DNA of 64,000 bases from Fusobacterium sp. IOR10. GTDB taxonomy: Bacteria > Fusobacteriota > Fusobacteriia > Fusobacteriales > Fusobacteriaceae. Where the stretch lies: assembly GCF_010367435.1 (NCBI RefSeq), contig NZ_WJWY01000004.1, positions 32,288-96,287 on the forward strand, given 5' to 3'. The notes beneath the pieces are model-generated. The model was not told the DNA's origin, did not search any database, and was given only the letters and a program-made list of their open reading frames with translations. Shown one piece after another: positions 42,661 through 51,123 of the stretch. The first letter of the stretch is position 1. Every line of letters begins with the position of its first letter. Position numbers and translations under genes: made by a program.

Positions 42661-42852
42661 ATGAAAATATTGGTAAAAAATGGAAAATGGAATGTAAATT
42701 TTGGACAAGTAAAATTAGAAATAAAGGTTAAATACGATAGAAAAAACAAATTATTTAGTCTTGAATTTTACAATGAAAATGAAATTATAAAAATTAAAAG
42801 TAAAAATATAGATAAAACTTTAGCATTTTTAGAAAAAAAATTAGTAGCATAA
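42661..42852 (+). CDS. Small hypothetical phage protein
   Basis: 63 residues, lysine-rich and beta-prone: WNVNFGQVKLEIKVKYDRKN, then FSLEFYNENEI. A strong GAGGAGG site precedes the ATG. No family recognised. Confidence 0.6.
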   Translation: MKILVKNGKWNVNFGQVKLEIKVKYDRKNKLFSLEFYNENEIIKIKSKNIDKTLAFLEKKLVA

Positions 42853-42871
42853 TAAAATTGGAGGAATAAAT

Positions 42872-43717
42872 ATGAGAGATATGAGAGAAAGAAATTGGTT
42901 CTGGATAGAAAATGATTTGATTGATAGAACTGATATAAATATCTATGAAAAAATGTTATATATATGCCTTGCTAGACATAGTTATGGAAAAAATTATGCT
43001 TTCCCTGGGCTAGATACTTTATGCAACGAGCTAGGAATAAAAGATAAAAGAACAGTAACAAAATATACAAAGAATCTGCAAAAAAAAGGATTCATTTCTA
43101 TTGAAAAAAGAAAAGGAATGGCAAACAAATATTACTTAAATAACATTGAAAAAGTAGATACATTTGATGTAGGTACATCTCATGTAGGTAGTGACATCTC
43201 ATGTACTGGAGTAGATACATCTCATGCAGGAAGTAGTGACATGGGATGTACCTCTAATAAGACTCTAATAAGAAATACTAATAAAACTACTACTAGCACA
43301 AAAATTGAAGAAGACAAAAAAGAAAGTAGTAGTTATGAATTTCTAAATAATAAAAACCTTGATAAAATAACAATAAATTTAATTAATAAAAATATTCATG
43401 AACTAAAAGAAAAAACTTTTAATGAAATCTATAATCAAATCAAGAAACAAAATACTTCAGGAAAATTCAAAAGCTTTGATGCAGTTTTATATCAAGCACT
43501 AAAAGGGGAATGGATTATAGATTCTAAAATTGAGAAACAAATTGATGTTACAAAAGCATCTAAATCAATTGCTAACTATTGCTTAAGCTATTTAGATGTT
43601 AACTGGAATAAGCAACAAATTTACGAGCTGCTAAAAACATCAGCAAATACAACTGAAATTTTTGAAGGAGCTAAAAAAATAATTGATGGTTATTTTGAAA
43701 AGGGGGTAGCATGCTAA
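42872..43717 (+). CDS. Phage replication protein with N-terminal winged helix
   Basis: 281 residues. The N-terminal winged helix (IYEKMLYICLARHSYGKNYA, PGLDTLCNELGI, YTKNLQKKGFISIEKRKG) is typical of phage replisome organisers. A Ser/Thr-rich linker with VGTSHVGSD and VDTSHAGSS repeats is encoded by DNA iterons. The C-terminal helical part resembles DnaD-like regions. It probably opens the phage origin and loads host helicase; the adjacent DnaC/DnaB gene usual in such modules is missing. Confidence 0.8.
   Translation: MRDMRERNWFWIENDLIDRTDINIYEKMLYICLARHSYGKNYAFPGLDTLCNELGIKDKRTVTKYTKNLQKKGFISIEKRKGMANKYYLNNIEKVDTFDVGTSHVGSDISCTGVDTSHAGSSDMGCTSNKTLIRNTNKTTTSTKIEEDKKESSSYEFLNNKNLDKITINLINKNIHELKEKTFNEIYNQIKKQNTSGKFKSFDAVLYQALKGEWIIDSKIEKQIDVTKASKSIANYCLSYLDVNWNKQQIYELLKTSANTTEIFEGAKKIIDGYFEKGVAC
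43159..43252 (+). repeat. Iterons inside the replication gene, candidate phage origin
   Basis: Direct repeats TACATTTGATGTA (43159), TACATCTCATGTA (43174), GACATCTCATGTA (43193) and TACATCTCATGCA (43216), plus an inverted copy GACATGGGATGTACC (43238). Spacing is 15-23 bp. As in lambda O, the origin would lie in the initiator linker. Confidence 0.72.
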
Positions 43718-43902
43718 ATTTTGGATCTAATAAAATTGAAAAGAAGAATAAAATTCAAATCATTAAAAGATTACTAGAAAATGGTTATACTCTACAAACT
43801 ATTGAAAAAGAAAAACTTTTTGATTCTAAAACTTTGTTTGTCTACTTGAAAAACAATGCAAATCAATTTAGAAATATGCACTTCAGGAGGAATTCCAAAT
43901 GA
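43711..43902 (+). CDS. Small hypothetical protein, possible HTH
   Basis: 63 residues, basic, with IQIIKRLLENGYTLQTIEKE, then FDSKTLFVYLKNN, which could fold as a helix-turn-helix. It overlaps its neighbours at both ends, so the early genes are coupled. Confidence 0.55.
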   Translation: MLNFGSNKIEKKNKIQIIKRLLENGYTLQTIEKEKLFDSKTLFVYLKNNANQFRNMHFRRNSK

Positions 43903-44600
43903 TATTGATAAAAAACAATAAAGGTGGAGTCGGAAAAAGTCTTATTACTTACTGGCTAGCTAAAGGGATATCAGAACTTGGATATAAAACTTTAATTTTA
44001 ACTTCTGATAATCAAAATAATATACTTTCATATGCTGGATTTGAAGGAGAATATGGAGTTGGATTAGAAGCATGGCTTTCAAAAGGAATTGGAGAATTAA
44101 TTCATCTTTCTAAAAATTTAGATTATATTCCACTTACTGAATATAAATTAAAAAGAAATTTTGAAGAAAAGTTTAAAAACTTGATAAAAGAATTAAAAAC
44201 AAAATATGACTACATTTTTGTTGATGGTTCTCCTACACTTGGCGGCGATAAAGTGTTCATTAAAACAGCTTCACAGATTATCATACCCACTTATTTGGAT
44301 GAGATAACAACCGAGGGTATAGTTAATATACTTAATGTTGTGGATGACATAAAAAAAATAAAAAGTATCATTCCCAATAGGTGTGGAAAATCAAAAATTG
44401 AAAAAGAAATTTTTCTAGAATTAAAAGAAATTTCTGATAATGCTGGAATACTTCTTACAGAACCAATTAAACAAAGTTCAATAATAACTAATTTAATTGC
44501 CAAGCATAAAAGCATCTGGGATAGTAAAGCTAAACCTACTGAATACATTAGAGCTGAGCTATTAAAGGTTATTGAGGTGATTATAAATGGCAATGAATAA
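43899..44600 (+). CDS. parA: ParA-family partition ATPase
   Basis: 233 residues starting MILIKNNKGGVGKSLITYWL with the deviant Walker A KGGVGKS, the TSDNQ switch and DYIFVDGSPTLGGD. ParA proteins position replicons by ATP-driven binding to DNA. The downstream overlapping gene is a plausible partner. A partition pair is unexpected in an integrating phage and may act in a plasmid state after excision. Confidence 0.85.
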   Translation: MILIKNNKGGVGKSLITYWLAKGISELGYKTLILTSDNQNNILSYAGFEGEYGVGLEAWLSKGIGELIHLSKNLDYIPLTEYKLKRNFEEKFKNLIKELKTKYDYIFVDGSPTLGGDKVFIKTASQIIIPTYLDEITTEGIVNILNVVDDIKKIKSIIPNRCGKSKIEKEIFLELKEISDNAGILLTEPIKQSSIITNLIAKHKSIWDSKAKPTEYIRAELLKVIEVIINGNE

Positions 44601-45276
44601 AAGTTTAGCTAAATTAAAAAATAAGCTAGAAACAGAAACTTATAAATCAAATTTTGATTTCGAGAGTTACGAAATAGATCCAGAAACTAAAAACTTCATA
44701 ATTGAAAAAGAAAAGAATTTATCAAAAAACTTTAGGAAAAATTCAGACTTAATGTTTCAAATATGTAAAGATTTATATGAAGTTTCAATTAAATTAAAAG
44801 AAAATAATGTCTTTATGAATTGGTATGAAAGTTGTGGTCTTAGCAAAGATTTGGTCAGTTGCTTTATGAAAAGATATCGGTTGTATATTGAGTTCCAAGA
44901 TAACAAAGACTATATTTCTTCTCTATCTGATCTGGCCGTTAAATATCTAACAAATAAAAATGTTACTTATGATGATAGAATTCAAGTAATTGAAAATAAA
45001 ATAAAGAATGCTGAAGAAATAAAAGAAACTCTTTTACCTGGTGAGCTTAAAAATCAAAAAGAATTTTCACATAAAAGAGAATTTAATTATTTTGATTTTA
45101 AGAATATTGAAAAAATCAAAAAGAAAATATTAATTGCAGAACCAGTAGAAATTAATAAAATAAAAAATGATATAAAAACAATGAAAAAAGAAATGTTGGA
45201 ACTTGAAAATTTACTTAAAGAAAAAGAAAATACTTTATCAAATGAAAACAATATTTCTTTATTTGAAAAAAACTAG
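44587..45276 (+). CDS. Putative ParA partner, ParB-like by position
   Basis: 229 residues, charged, overlapping parA by 14 bases and preceded by GAGGTG. A central helical region (KENNVFMNWYESCGLSKDLV, FMKRYRLYIEF) could bind DNA and the C-terminus (about 185-215) is a coiled coil. No clear ParB signature is seen; the partner role is inferred from coupling. Confidence 0.58.
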   Translation: MAMNKSLAKLKNKLETETYKSNFDFESYEIDPETKNFIIEKEKNLSKNFRKNSDLMFQICKDLYEVSIKLKENNVFMNWYESCGLSKDLVSCFMKRYRLYIEFQDNKDYISSLSDLAVKYLTNKNVTYDDRIQVIENKIKNAEEIKETLLPGELKNQKEFSHKREFNYFDFKNIEKIKKKILIAEPVEINKIKNDIKTMKKEMLELENLLKEKENTLSNENNISLFEKN

Positions 45277-45294
45277 AAAAGGATGTGAAATAAA

Positions 45295-45792
45295 GTGATA
45301 TATGTATGCAAAAATGAATTTCATATCAATAAAATAGATAATGATGGCTGCATTGTCGATAAATATTTAAAGATATCTAAAGAAACCAAATGGGTAAAAC
45401 ATAGAGATTGGATGTATGGAATACAAAAAATTCATTTGGGTGGTAAAAACAGCAGGTGGATAGAAATTACAGAAGATCGTTTTAAAAAATATTTTGAAGA
45501 GCAAGAATATAATTTAATTTTAAATGTTAGAAAAGAATATTTTGACGAAGTAAAAAGTGGTAAAAAGAAATATGAATACAGATTGTTTAATGATTATTGG
45601 AAGAAAAAAATATGGTTTGTTGATTGGATAGATAATGTAATTATAAAATTAGGATACCCTAAAAATATTGAGACAGAAAAAATCATCAAATTTAAGTATC
45701 AGGGATATGAAATAGAAACAATTAAGCACAAAGAGTTTGGAGATAAACCTGTAAAAGTTTTTGCAATCAAGTTAGAAGGAGTAAAAATATAA
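45295..45792 (+). CDS. ASCH/PUA-like domain protein
   Basis: 165 residues. The C-terminal half has the ASCH pattern NLILNVRKEYFDEVKSGKK followed by YEYR and a late KVFAIKLEG; these domains bind RNA or nucleotides. The N-terminal half (about 1-75) is unassigned. Translation starts at GTG 45295 after AAGGATG. The next gene begins inside the stop. Confidence 0.72.
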   Translation: MIYVCKNEFHINKIDNDGCIVDKYLKISKETKWVKHRDWMYGIQKIHLGGKNSRWIEITEDRFKKYFEEQEYNLILNVRKEYFDEVKSGKKKYEYRLFNDYWKKKIWFVDWIDNVIIKLGYPKNIETEKIIKFKYQGYEIETIKHKEFGDKPVKVFAIKLEGVKI

Positions 45793-46310
45793 TGGAAAAA
45801 CATGAAGAAATAAAAAAGGAATTGAAAGAATGTATGGAAACTTTCTCAAGCAGCATTAGAAAGAATTTTTTAAGAAAAAATAGTGAAGAAATAAAATTAT
45901 TAAAAAACATGAAAAAAAATAGTAACATTTCTGAAAAAAGTTATATTTGGAATGTCCAAAAGAAAATAACACATTTGATAGAAATATGTGAAGAAGTATT
46001 AGAAGTCCCACAAAGCAATAAATCGTGGCTGTACAAATATATCATAACTGGACAATTAGATGATTTTGTTAGAAGAACTATAGAGAAGTTTGAAGGTTCT
46101 TCTTGTTCAGGAGATAAAGAAAGTTTTACTATAGGAACTTGTATTAATGCCATTAGAAGCAACAAAAATATTTCTTTGTATCAAACTTATGATAATGATG
46201 ACAAGAAGGCTTACTGGAGTCCAGCTTCTTTTAAAGATACAGATTCTGTATTTAAATTATTTGAAAGCTATTTGAAAATAAAAAATATTGTAGAACAAGG
46301 AGTGAAATAA
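45792..46310 (+). CDS. Hypothetical early phage protein
   Basis: 172 residues: helical, lysine-rich N-terminal half, then WLYKYIITGQLDDFVRRTIE and CSGDKESFTIGTCINAIRSN. It overlaps the preceding ASCH gene by one base. No family recognised. Confidence 0.6.
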   Translation: MEKHEEIKKELKECMETFSSSIRKNFLRKNSEEIKLLKNMKKNSNISEKSYIWNVQKKITHLIEICEEVLEVPQSNKSWLYKYIITGQLDDFVRRTIEKFEGSSCSGDKESFTIGTCINAIRSNKNISLYQTYDNDDKKAYWSPASFKDTDSVFKLFESYLKIKNIVEQGVK

Positions 46311-46595
46311 ATGTTTATTAGTATTACTAATCAAAAAGATTTCATCTTAGATTTCATTAAATATCTAAAGACTTCAAAGAATTTAAAAATGAAAGGCTTC
46401 GGTATAGATCCTGAACCAATGTTGAAAATTATAGAAAATGAAATAGGCAGAGCAGCAATCAATAAGTTTGAGAATGTAAAGCTTAAACTTATACCAGGTA
46501 GCAGTAGTTTTGATCGAAAAGATGTTTTCTTTCCGTTCAAGGTCAATTCTATTGATTCTAAAAAAGGAAAATTAAATTTAAAGTATTTAAAGTAA
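46311..46595 (+). CDS. Hypothetical early phage protein
   Basis: 94 residues with FISITNQKDFILDFIKYLKT, GFGIDPEPMLKIIENEIGRA and a beta-rich end. It directly follows the previous gene and precedes a double terminator. No family recognised. Confidence 0.58.
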   Translation: MFISITNQKDFILDFIKYLKTSKNLKMKGFGIDPEPMLKIIENEIGRAAINKFENVKLKLIPGSSSFDRKDVFFPFKVNSIDSKKGKLNLKYLK

Positions 46596-46599
46596 TAAA

Positions 46600-46659
46600 A
46601 GAAGAGTAGCTAGGAACTACTCTTCTAAGGAATGATTAAGTTTGAGATCCTAATCATTC
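46600..46659 (+). terminator. Tandem hairpins ending the early operon
   Basis: AGAAGAGTAG/CTACTCTTCT (46600-46626) is followed by GAATGATTA/TAATCATTC (46630-46659). They close the early gene run before the integration module. Confidence 0.75.
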
Positions 46660-46691
46660 TAATTATAGCATAATAATATGGAGGTACAAAC

Positions 46692-46784
46692 ATGACAATT
46701 AAAATAAAAAAAATAGAAGCAAAAGAAATATTAGAACAAAATAAAAGAGTGCTAGAATTATATTTAAGACAATTAGAAGTATAG
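46692..46784 (+). CDS. Very small ORF before the recombinase remnant
   Basis: 30 codons, MTIKIKKIEAKEILEQNK at the start, with a good GGAGG site. Similar short helical ORFs often precede serine recombinases, so it may be part of the remnant. Coding status uncertain. Confidence 0.4.
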   Translation: MTIKIKKIEAKEILEQNKRVLELYLRQLEV

Positions 46785-46788
46785 GCTC

Positions 46789-46920
46789 ATGAAGAAAAAT
46801 AAAGTAATCCTATATATTAGAGTTTCAGATATCATGCAAGAAGAAAAAGAATCTCTTTCTTATTAAAAAAAAAGAATGCCTTTGTTTGATAAGAAATAAT
46901 GTAATAGCCCTTTTTATTTA
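46789..46920 (+). pseudogene. N-terminal remnant of a serine recombinase
   Basis: From ATG 46789 the peptide reads MKKNKVILYIRVSDIMQEE then KESLSY, the catalytic N-terminus of resolvase/large serine recombinases (YxRVS with the nucleophile Ser, then the SLxxQ helix). It stops at TAA 46864. In the +1 frame KKECLCLIRNN continues the family pattern to about 46920, so a stop and frameshift have destroyed it. The rest of the gene is gone. Confidence 0.75.
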
Positions 46921-46960
46921 ATAAAAACAATAACATATATATTAAAATGGAGGTAAAATC

Positions 46961-47164
46961 ATGACAAATTTATTATTTACAGTAACAGAAGCTTCTAGAC
47001 TTTTAAAAACTAACAGGAATTATGTTTATAAATTAATTGAAAGCAAGCAATTGAAAGTTCTAAAATTAGGAAGTTTAAAAATAAGAAAAGAAGAATTAGA
47101 AAGATTTATCAATGAAAGCGAAGGATTAGATCTTTCTGATCCTTTTGATGTGAAAGTAGTCTAA
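46961..47164 (+). CDS. Excisionase-like HTH protein
   Basis: 67 residues with the HTH_17/MerR-like fold: LFTVTEASRLLKTNRNYVYK and KVLKLGSLKIRKEELERFI, the pattern of Tn916-type Xis and phage excisionases. A GGAGG site precedes it and the integrase follows after 10 bp. It should direct excision. Confidence 0.8.
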   Translation: MTNLLFTVTEASRLLKTNRNYVYKLIESKQLKVLKLGSLKIRKEELERFINESEGLDLSDPFDVKVV

Positions 47165-47174
47165 GGAGGCAACT

Positions 47175-48383
47175 ATGAGTACTAGAAAAAGAGGGGATAA
47201 ATGGTATTATTCTTTTGAAGCAGCAGTTGTAGATGGAAAAAGAAAAAGAATTGAAAGAGTAGGAGGTAAAACAAAAAAAGAGGCAGAAAGAGCTTTAGCT
47301 AAAGCTCTTTCTGAATATAGCAATAATGAAAATATTTCTCCTAATAAAATCTCATTTGGTGATTATTTGGATTATTGGTACAAAAATTATGTTGAATTAA
47401 ATTGTAAATATAATACACAAATATCTTATTTAAATCTTATTAAAGCGGTAAAACTTGAACTAGGTTATTATAAATTAAAAGATTTAAATACTCTTGCTGT
47501 TCAAACTTTTATAAATAAAAAGAGTGGACAGGGATATAGCAAATCTATGATTGTTAATTTAATAACAATTGTTAGTGGATCTTTAAAATATGCATGTAAT
47601 ACGGCTAATTTATTAAAATATAATCCGGTTTCTTCTATTAAAATTCCTAAATTAGAGACTACTAAAAATAGATATACAAAATTAATTAACTTAAATGATT
47701 TTAAAAAAATAATGGAAAGATTTAAAAATCCAAATAAAACTCATATAATGATTGCTATAGGTTTTTATACAGGATGTAGAATTGGAGAAGTTACTGCTCT
47801 TACTTGGAATGATATTGATTTTGATAAAAATACTATTTCCATAACAAAACAACTTTATAATAGAGGAAAGGTTTGGTGCATTGGTACCCCTAAAACAAAA
47901 AGTTCTGTAAGAACTATTTATTTTGGGAATATTTTAAAAAAAATATTATTACAAGAAAAAAAAGAACAAAAAGAAAATGAAGAAGAATATAATGAATATT
48001 ACAATTATTACTTTTTAAAAGAAAAAAAAATAATTAATGAAAATGTTAAGATATTAATTAAAGCTGAAAAAGAAGCTGCTGAACATATATTATTACCTAA
48101 AATTGATTTTATATGTAGAAACGAAGCTGGAGTTCTTATGACATCAAATACTTTTAAATATCCCACAAAAGTAATTAACTTTGAATTAGGAATTCCTTTT
48201 AATTTTCATAGCTTGAGACATACCCATGCAACTTTATTAATTGAAGCTGGTGCTAATATAAAAGCTGTTCAAAAAAGATTAGGACATGCAAAAATTCAAA
48301 CTACTTTAGATACATATACACATGAAACAGATAAAATGAGTTTTGAAGCTAGAGATCTCTTTGAAAAATTAACAAAGGATTAA
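47175..48383 (+). CDS. int: Phage tyrosine integrase
   Basis: 402 residues. The N-terminal arm-binding domain (about 1-50: RKRGDKWYYSFEAAV) is followed by a SAM-like core-binding domain and the catalytic domain. The first catalytic Arg is in TGCRIGEVTALTW, then HSLRHTHATLL with His-x-x-Arg (about 345-355), LGHAKIQTT and nucleophile Tyr in DTYTHET (about 381). It should catalyse exchange at ATTCTAT. A 26-bp palindrome sits in its coding sequence at 47286-47311. Confidence 0.95.
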   Translation: MSTRKRGDKWYYSFEAAVVDGKRKRIERVGGKTKKEAERALAKALSEYSNNENISPNKISFGDYLDYWYKNYVELNCKYNTQISYLNLIKAVKLELGYYKLKDLNTLAVQTFINKKSGQGYSKSMIVNLITIVSGSLKYACNTANLLKYNPVSSIKIPKLETTKNRYTKLINLNDFKKIMERFKNPNKTHIMIAIGFYTGCRIGEVTALTWNDIDFDKNTISITKQLYNRGKVWCIGTPKTKSSVRTIYFGNILKKILLQEKKEQKENEEEYNEYYNYYFLKEKKIINENVKILIKAEKEAAEHILLPKIDFICRNEAGVLMTSNTFKYPTKVINFELGIPFNFHSLRHTHATLLIEAGANIKAVQKRLGHAKIQTTLDTYTHETDKMSFEARDLFEKLTKD

Positions 48384-48398
48384 TTATATAATAAAAAA

Positions 48399-48428
48399 TA
48401 TGCCAACATTTCAAAAAATGTTGGCATA
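48399..48428. repeat. Right-end hairpin, integrase arm site and/or host-strand terminator
   Basis: TATGCCAACATTT and AAATGTTGGCATA pair around CAAA. On the plus strand no T-run follows, but on the minus strand the stem is followed by TTTTTTATTAT, so it would stop the truncated SIMPL transcript before int. It shares AAAAATGTTGGCAT with the left end. Confidence 0.65.
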
Positions 48429-48462
48429 CCGTAGACATTCCTACATATTTAATCTATTTTTA

Positions 48463-48993
48463 CTACTTAACTTCTGGTTTATTCAATGTAAACTTAGCTA
48501 CTAATTCTATGTGACTAGTATATTGATTTCCACTTAAATAAACTCCTTCTTTTAATAACTCTTGTAGTTCTTTTTTTATATTATTTATTTTTTCTACTTT
48601 TTTAGTATATACTGTTATTTTTTGAGTTCCTAAATATATAAAATCTAGCTTTTCTCCATTTGAATATCTACTTCTATCTTCTATTTCTATATTTGAAACT
48701 GAAATTTCCTTATCATCTATTCCTTTGTTTATTAAAAAATTTCTAACTTTACTCTCTGATTCTTTCAATGAATCATATAGACTTTCTAAATCATTTGAAT
48801 TAGTTATGTATTCTATTGGCATTAACACTGTATCAGCTAAAAAATCCTTTTCTGATAAACCTTTAACTGTAACCACTCTTTCATATTCCTTTATTTTAAC
48901 TGCTGATTTTCCTCCTAAATATCCTAAAGATGAAAATCCAATAATTATACATATTCCCAATATCCAAGCCCAAAGATTATTTTTTTTATCCAT
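48463..48993 (-). pseudogene. 5' part of the SIMPL-domain (DUF541) gene, truncated by the prophage
   Basis: 176 codons: a membrane anchor (LWAWILGICIIIGFSSLGYL) followed by SIMPL sequence (RVVTVKGLSEKDFLAD, ISVSNIEIEDRSRYSNGE, IYLGTQKITVYT) up to YLSGNQYTSHIE at residue 163. The last 13 residues (LVAKFTLNKPEVK) and stop are supplied by phage DNA. Without its C-terminal third the product is probably unstable or altered. The remaining 74 codons lie at 16377-16604. Confidence 0.9.
48504..48510. other. Right attachment core (attR)
   Basis: ATTCTAT, identical to 16601-16607 and encoding the same Ile-Glu of the SIMPL protein on the minus strand. Confidence 0.8.
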
Positions 48994-49086
48994 ACATCCT
49001 CCTTGTATAATTAAATTAAAAATAAAAGCATTACAATATATATAATTATATCATAATGCTTTTATTTTTTATTAAATATTTAACAA

Positions 49087-49851
49087 TTATTCTCCGAACC
49101 ATTTAACATATATTTTTTTATAAGTTCCATCTAATTTCATTTCATCAATTATTTTATCTATTTCTTCTCTAAGGGAATTATCTTCTTTTCTAAAAGCTAT
49201 TCCTGAAGCATCTCCTTCTAAAATACTTTCACTAGACATTGCCAATGTTTTGTTTTTAGAATTATAATATCCTCCTGCTGAAGAAGCTGCAACAACTGCA
49301 TCTAATCTTCCTGCTTCTAAATCCATAAGAGATTCAATTAATGTTCCATATTTTTTAACTTTTTTGATTCTAGGAAAAACTGCAGTTTCTTGAAGTGCAA
49401 AGTCCCCTGTACTTCCAAGTTGTAATCCTACTATTTTACCAGCTAGTTCGTCTATTTTAGAAATTTTATTATCTTTCTTTGAAAAAATTACTTGTCCACC
49501 TTGGTAATATGGTTTAGAAAAAGAAGCTTGCTTTTCTCTTGCTGGAGTTATTGACATTCCGCTCCATACCATATCTATTTTACCACTTTTAAGTTCAAAT
49601 AAAATTCCATCCCATTCACAAGGTTTTAATTCTAATTTAACACCCATTCTTTTAGCTGTTTCCTTTGCTAAATCAATATCAAAACCAACAATTTCACCTT
49701 TATCATCTCTAAATCCCATTGGGGCAAATGTATCATCTAGTCCAACTATAAATTTTCCATTTTCCTTAACTCTTTCTAAAGAATTATCCTTGGAAAAACT
49801 CACTACTGAAATTCCTAGAATTAGTAACATCACCATTATTAATTTTTTCAT
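49087..49851 (-). CDS. Amino-acid ABC transporter binding protein, second copy
   Basis: 254 residues with a signal peptide and the type 3 solute-binding fold: [20 protein letters not shown], then [21 protein letters not shown] and a C-terminal [11 protein letters not shown]. It overlaps the ATPase gene by four bases. It is closely related to the first gene of the operon (51124-51894), so one transporter is served by two receptors, probably with different affinities or ligands. Confidence 0.9.
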   Translation of the reverse strand: MKKLIMVMLLILGISVVSFSKDNSLERVKENGKFIVGLDDTFAPMGFRDDKGEIVGFDIDLAKETAKRMGVKLELKPCEWDGILFELKSGKIDMVWSGMSITPAREKQASFSKPYYQGGQVIFSKKDNKISKIDELAGKIVGLQLGSTGDFALQETAVFPRIKKVKKYGTLIESLMDLEAGRLDAVVAASSAGGYYNSKNKTLAMSSESILEGDASGIAFRKEDNSLREEIDKIIDEMKLDGTYKKIYVKWFGE

Positions 49852-50495
49852 TTTTTCCCTCCTCTGTTCTCTCTAATTTCTTGAATATATCCTCCACCAA
49901 AAACCACAACTCTATCTGATACATTATTTACAAAGTTCATTTCATGACTAACTATAACCATTGTAATATTGCTTTCTTCTCTCAATTTTTCAATAACACT
50001 CAGTACTTCTTTTACCATTTCTGGATCCAAAGCTGATGTTGGTTCATCAAATAATAATACTTCTGGATTTCTTGCTAAAGCTCTAGCTATGGCAACTCTT
50101 TGTTTTTGTCCACCAGATAAAGTTTTTGGATATACATTAGCTTTATCCTTAAGACCTACTCTATCTAATAATTCTAAAGCTATTTCCTTTGCAACTTTTT
50201 TATCCATTTTATCCACAACTATAAGGGACTCCATTATATTATGAGCCACTGTTTTATGAGGAAAAAGATTAAAGGATTGAAATACCATTCCCATTTTTTT
50301 TCTATCAGGAATTTTTATTTCACCACCATTAATTTCCTCAAGACCTATAAGACATCTTAAAAATGTTGACTTTCCTCCACCTGAAGAACCAATTATTGAA
50401 ATAACTTCACCCTTTTCTATATCTAAATTTATTCCTTTCAAAACCTCATCTTCATTATATTTTTTTTGTAGATTTCTTATTTCAATATAACTCAT
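49848..50495 (-). CDS. Amino-acid ABC transporter ATP-binding protein
   Basis: 215 residues. Walker [11 protein letters not shown]-loop [10 protein letters not shown], signature [15 protein letters not shown], Walker [15 protein letters not shown] and the H-loop VSHEMN, all typical of GlnQ/HisP-type subunits. ATG 50495 follows AAAAGGTG and overlaps the permease stop; the longer frame to 50573 would run inside the permease. Confidence 0.94.
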   Translation of the reverse strand: MSYIEIRNLQKKYNEDEVLKGINLDIEKGEVISIIGSSGGGKSTFLRCLIGLEEINGGEIKIPDRKKMGMVFQSFNLFPHKTVAHNIMESLIVVDKMDKKVAKEIALELLDRVGLKDKANVYPKTLSGGQKQRVAIARALARNPEVLLFDEPTSALDPEMVKEVLSVIEKLREESNITMVIVSHEMNFVNNVSDRVVVFGGGYIQEIRENRGGKK

Positions 50496-51121
50496 TATAT
50501 CATCACCTTTTCTTCTAATTTTTTGAAAAACCAAATTATGATTACTGACATTAGAAAATATAGAACTCCACAAATTGCAAAGGGTATTATTGAAAAGTCT
50601 CTTGTTACTAGTTCTCTAGAATTTCTAAGTATTTCTGCCATTCCTATTGCTGAAACTAAAGAGGTATCCTTAACCAATGCTATTGCTTCATTTGATAATG
50701 GAGGTAAAGCTGTGATTAAAGATTGAGGAATAATTATTCTAATCATAGTTTGCCAGTAACTAAGTCCTAAAACCTTAGCTGCTTCATATTGGCCTTCATC
50801 TATTCCCAATATACTTCCTCTAAAGATTTCACAATAATATGCTGCATAGTTTATTACAAAAGTAAGAGTAGCTGCTGTGAAAGCTGATAAAGTAATTCCA
50901 ACTATTGGAAGTCCATAATAGACAAAGAACAATTGTAATAATAATGGTGTTCCTCTAAAAATAGATGTATAGGCTACTATTATATTATTGATTAGTCCTT
51001 TATTTTTCAACCTCCCTAGGGAAAAAAGTATCCCTAGTGGAAGTGAAAATATCATTGTCATTATGTATAGGTTAATAGTTAGCCCCATACCTTTTAGTAT
51101 GAATAAAATATCGTTTTGCAT
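50495..51121 (-). CDS. Amino-acid ABC transporter permease
   Basis: 208 residues with about five membrane helices, [20 protein letters not shown] near the start of the conserved region and the EAA loop [21 protein letters not shown] single permease gene means a homodimer. ATG 51121 follows GAGGAG, with an upstream frame to 51148 lacking a site. It should import an amino acid, histidine by regulatory inference. Confidence 0.93.
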   Translation of the reverse strand: MQNDILFILKGMGLTINLYIMTMIFSLPLGILFSLGRLKNKGLINNIIVAYTSIFRGTPLLLQLFFVYYGLPIVGITLSAFTAATLTFVINYAAYYCEIFRGSILGIDEGQYEAAKVLGLSYWQTMIRIIIPQSLITALPPLSNEAIALVKDTSLVSAIGMAEILRNSRELVTRDFSIIPFAICGVLYFLMSVIIIWFFKKLEEKVMI

Positions 51122-51123
51122 AA

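Larger units (their letters stand above)
16601..48510. mobile_element. Integrated PBSX-type myovirus prophage, about 31.9 kb
   Basis: The element has a tyrosine integrase and Xis at its right end, a repressor/Cro switch, replication and partition genes, and a complete minus-strand late region: HNH, terminase, portal, protease, capsid, sheath, tube, tape measure, baseplate, fibre, endolysin and holin. It is bounded by a 7-bp direct repeat inside a SIMPL-domain gene. The late genes look intact except for one nonsense codon in the tail fibre. Accessory genes include AbiF, TM2-HIRAN and a DUF3892-like gene. Confidence 0.93.

Noticed and set aside
43159..43252. Iterons as a CRISPR-like or VNTR array
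   Set aside because: Spacing is irregular (15-23 bp), one copy is inverted and all lie inside a replication gene.
46789..46866. Functional small protein in place of the recombinase remnant
   Set aside because: The peptide matches the catalytic start of serine recombinases and the match continues in another frame after the stop.
16761..48427. The 14-bp repeat AAAAATGTTGGCAT as the attachment core
   Set aside because: Joining at this repeat does not restore the SIMPL gene, whereas joining at ATTCTAT does; it is better explained as arm sites.
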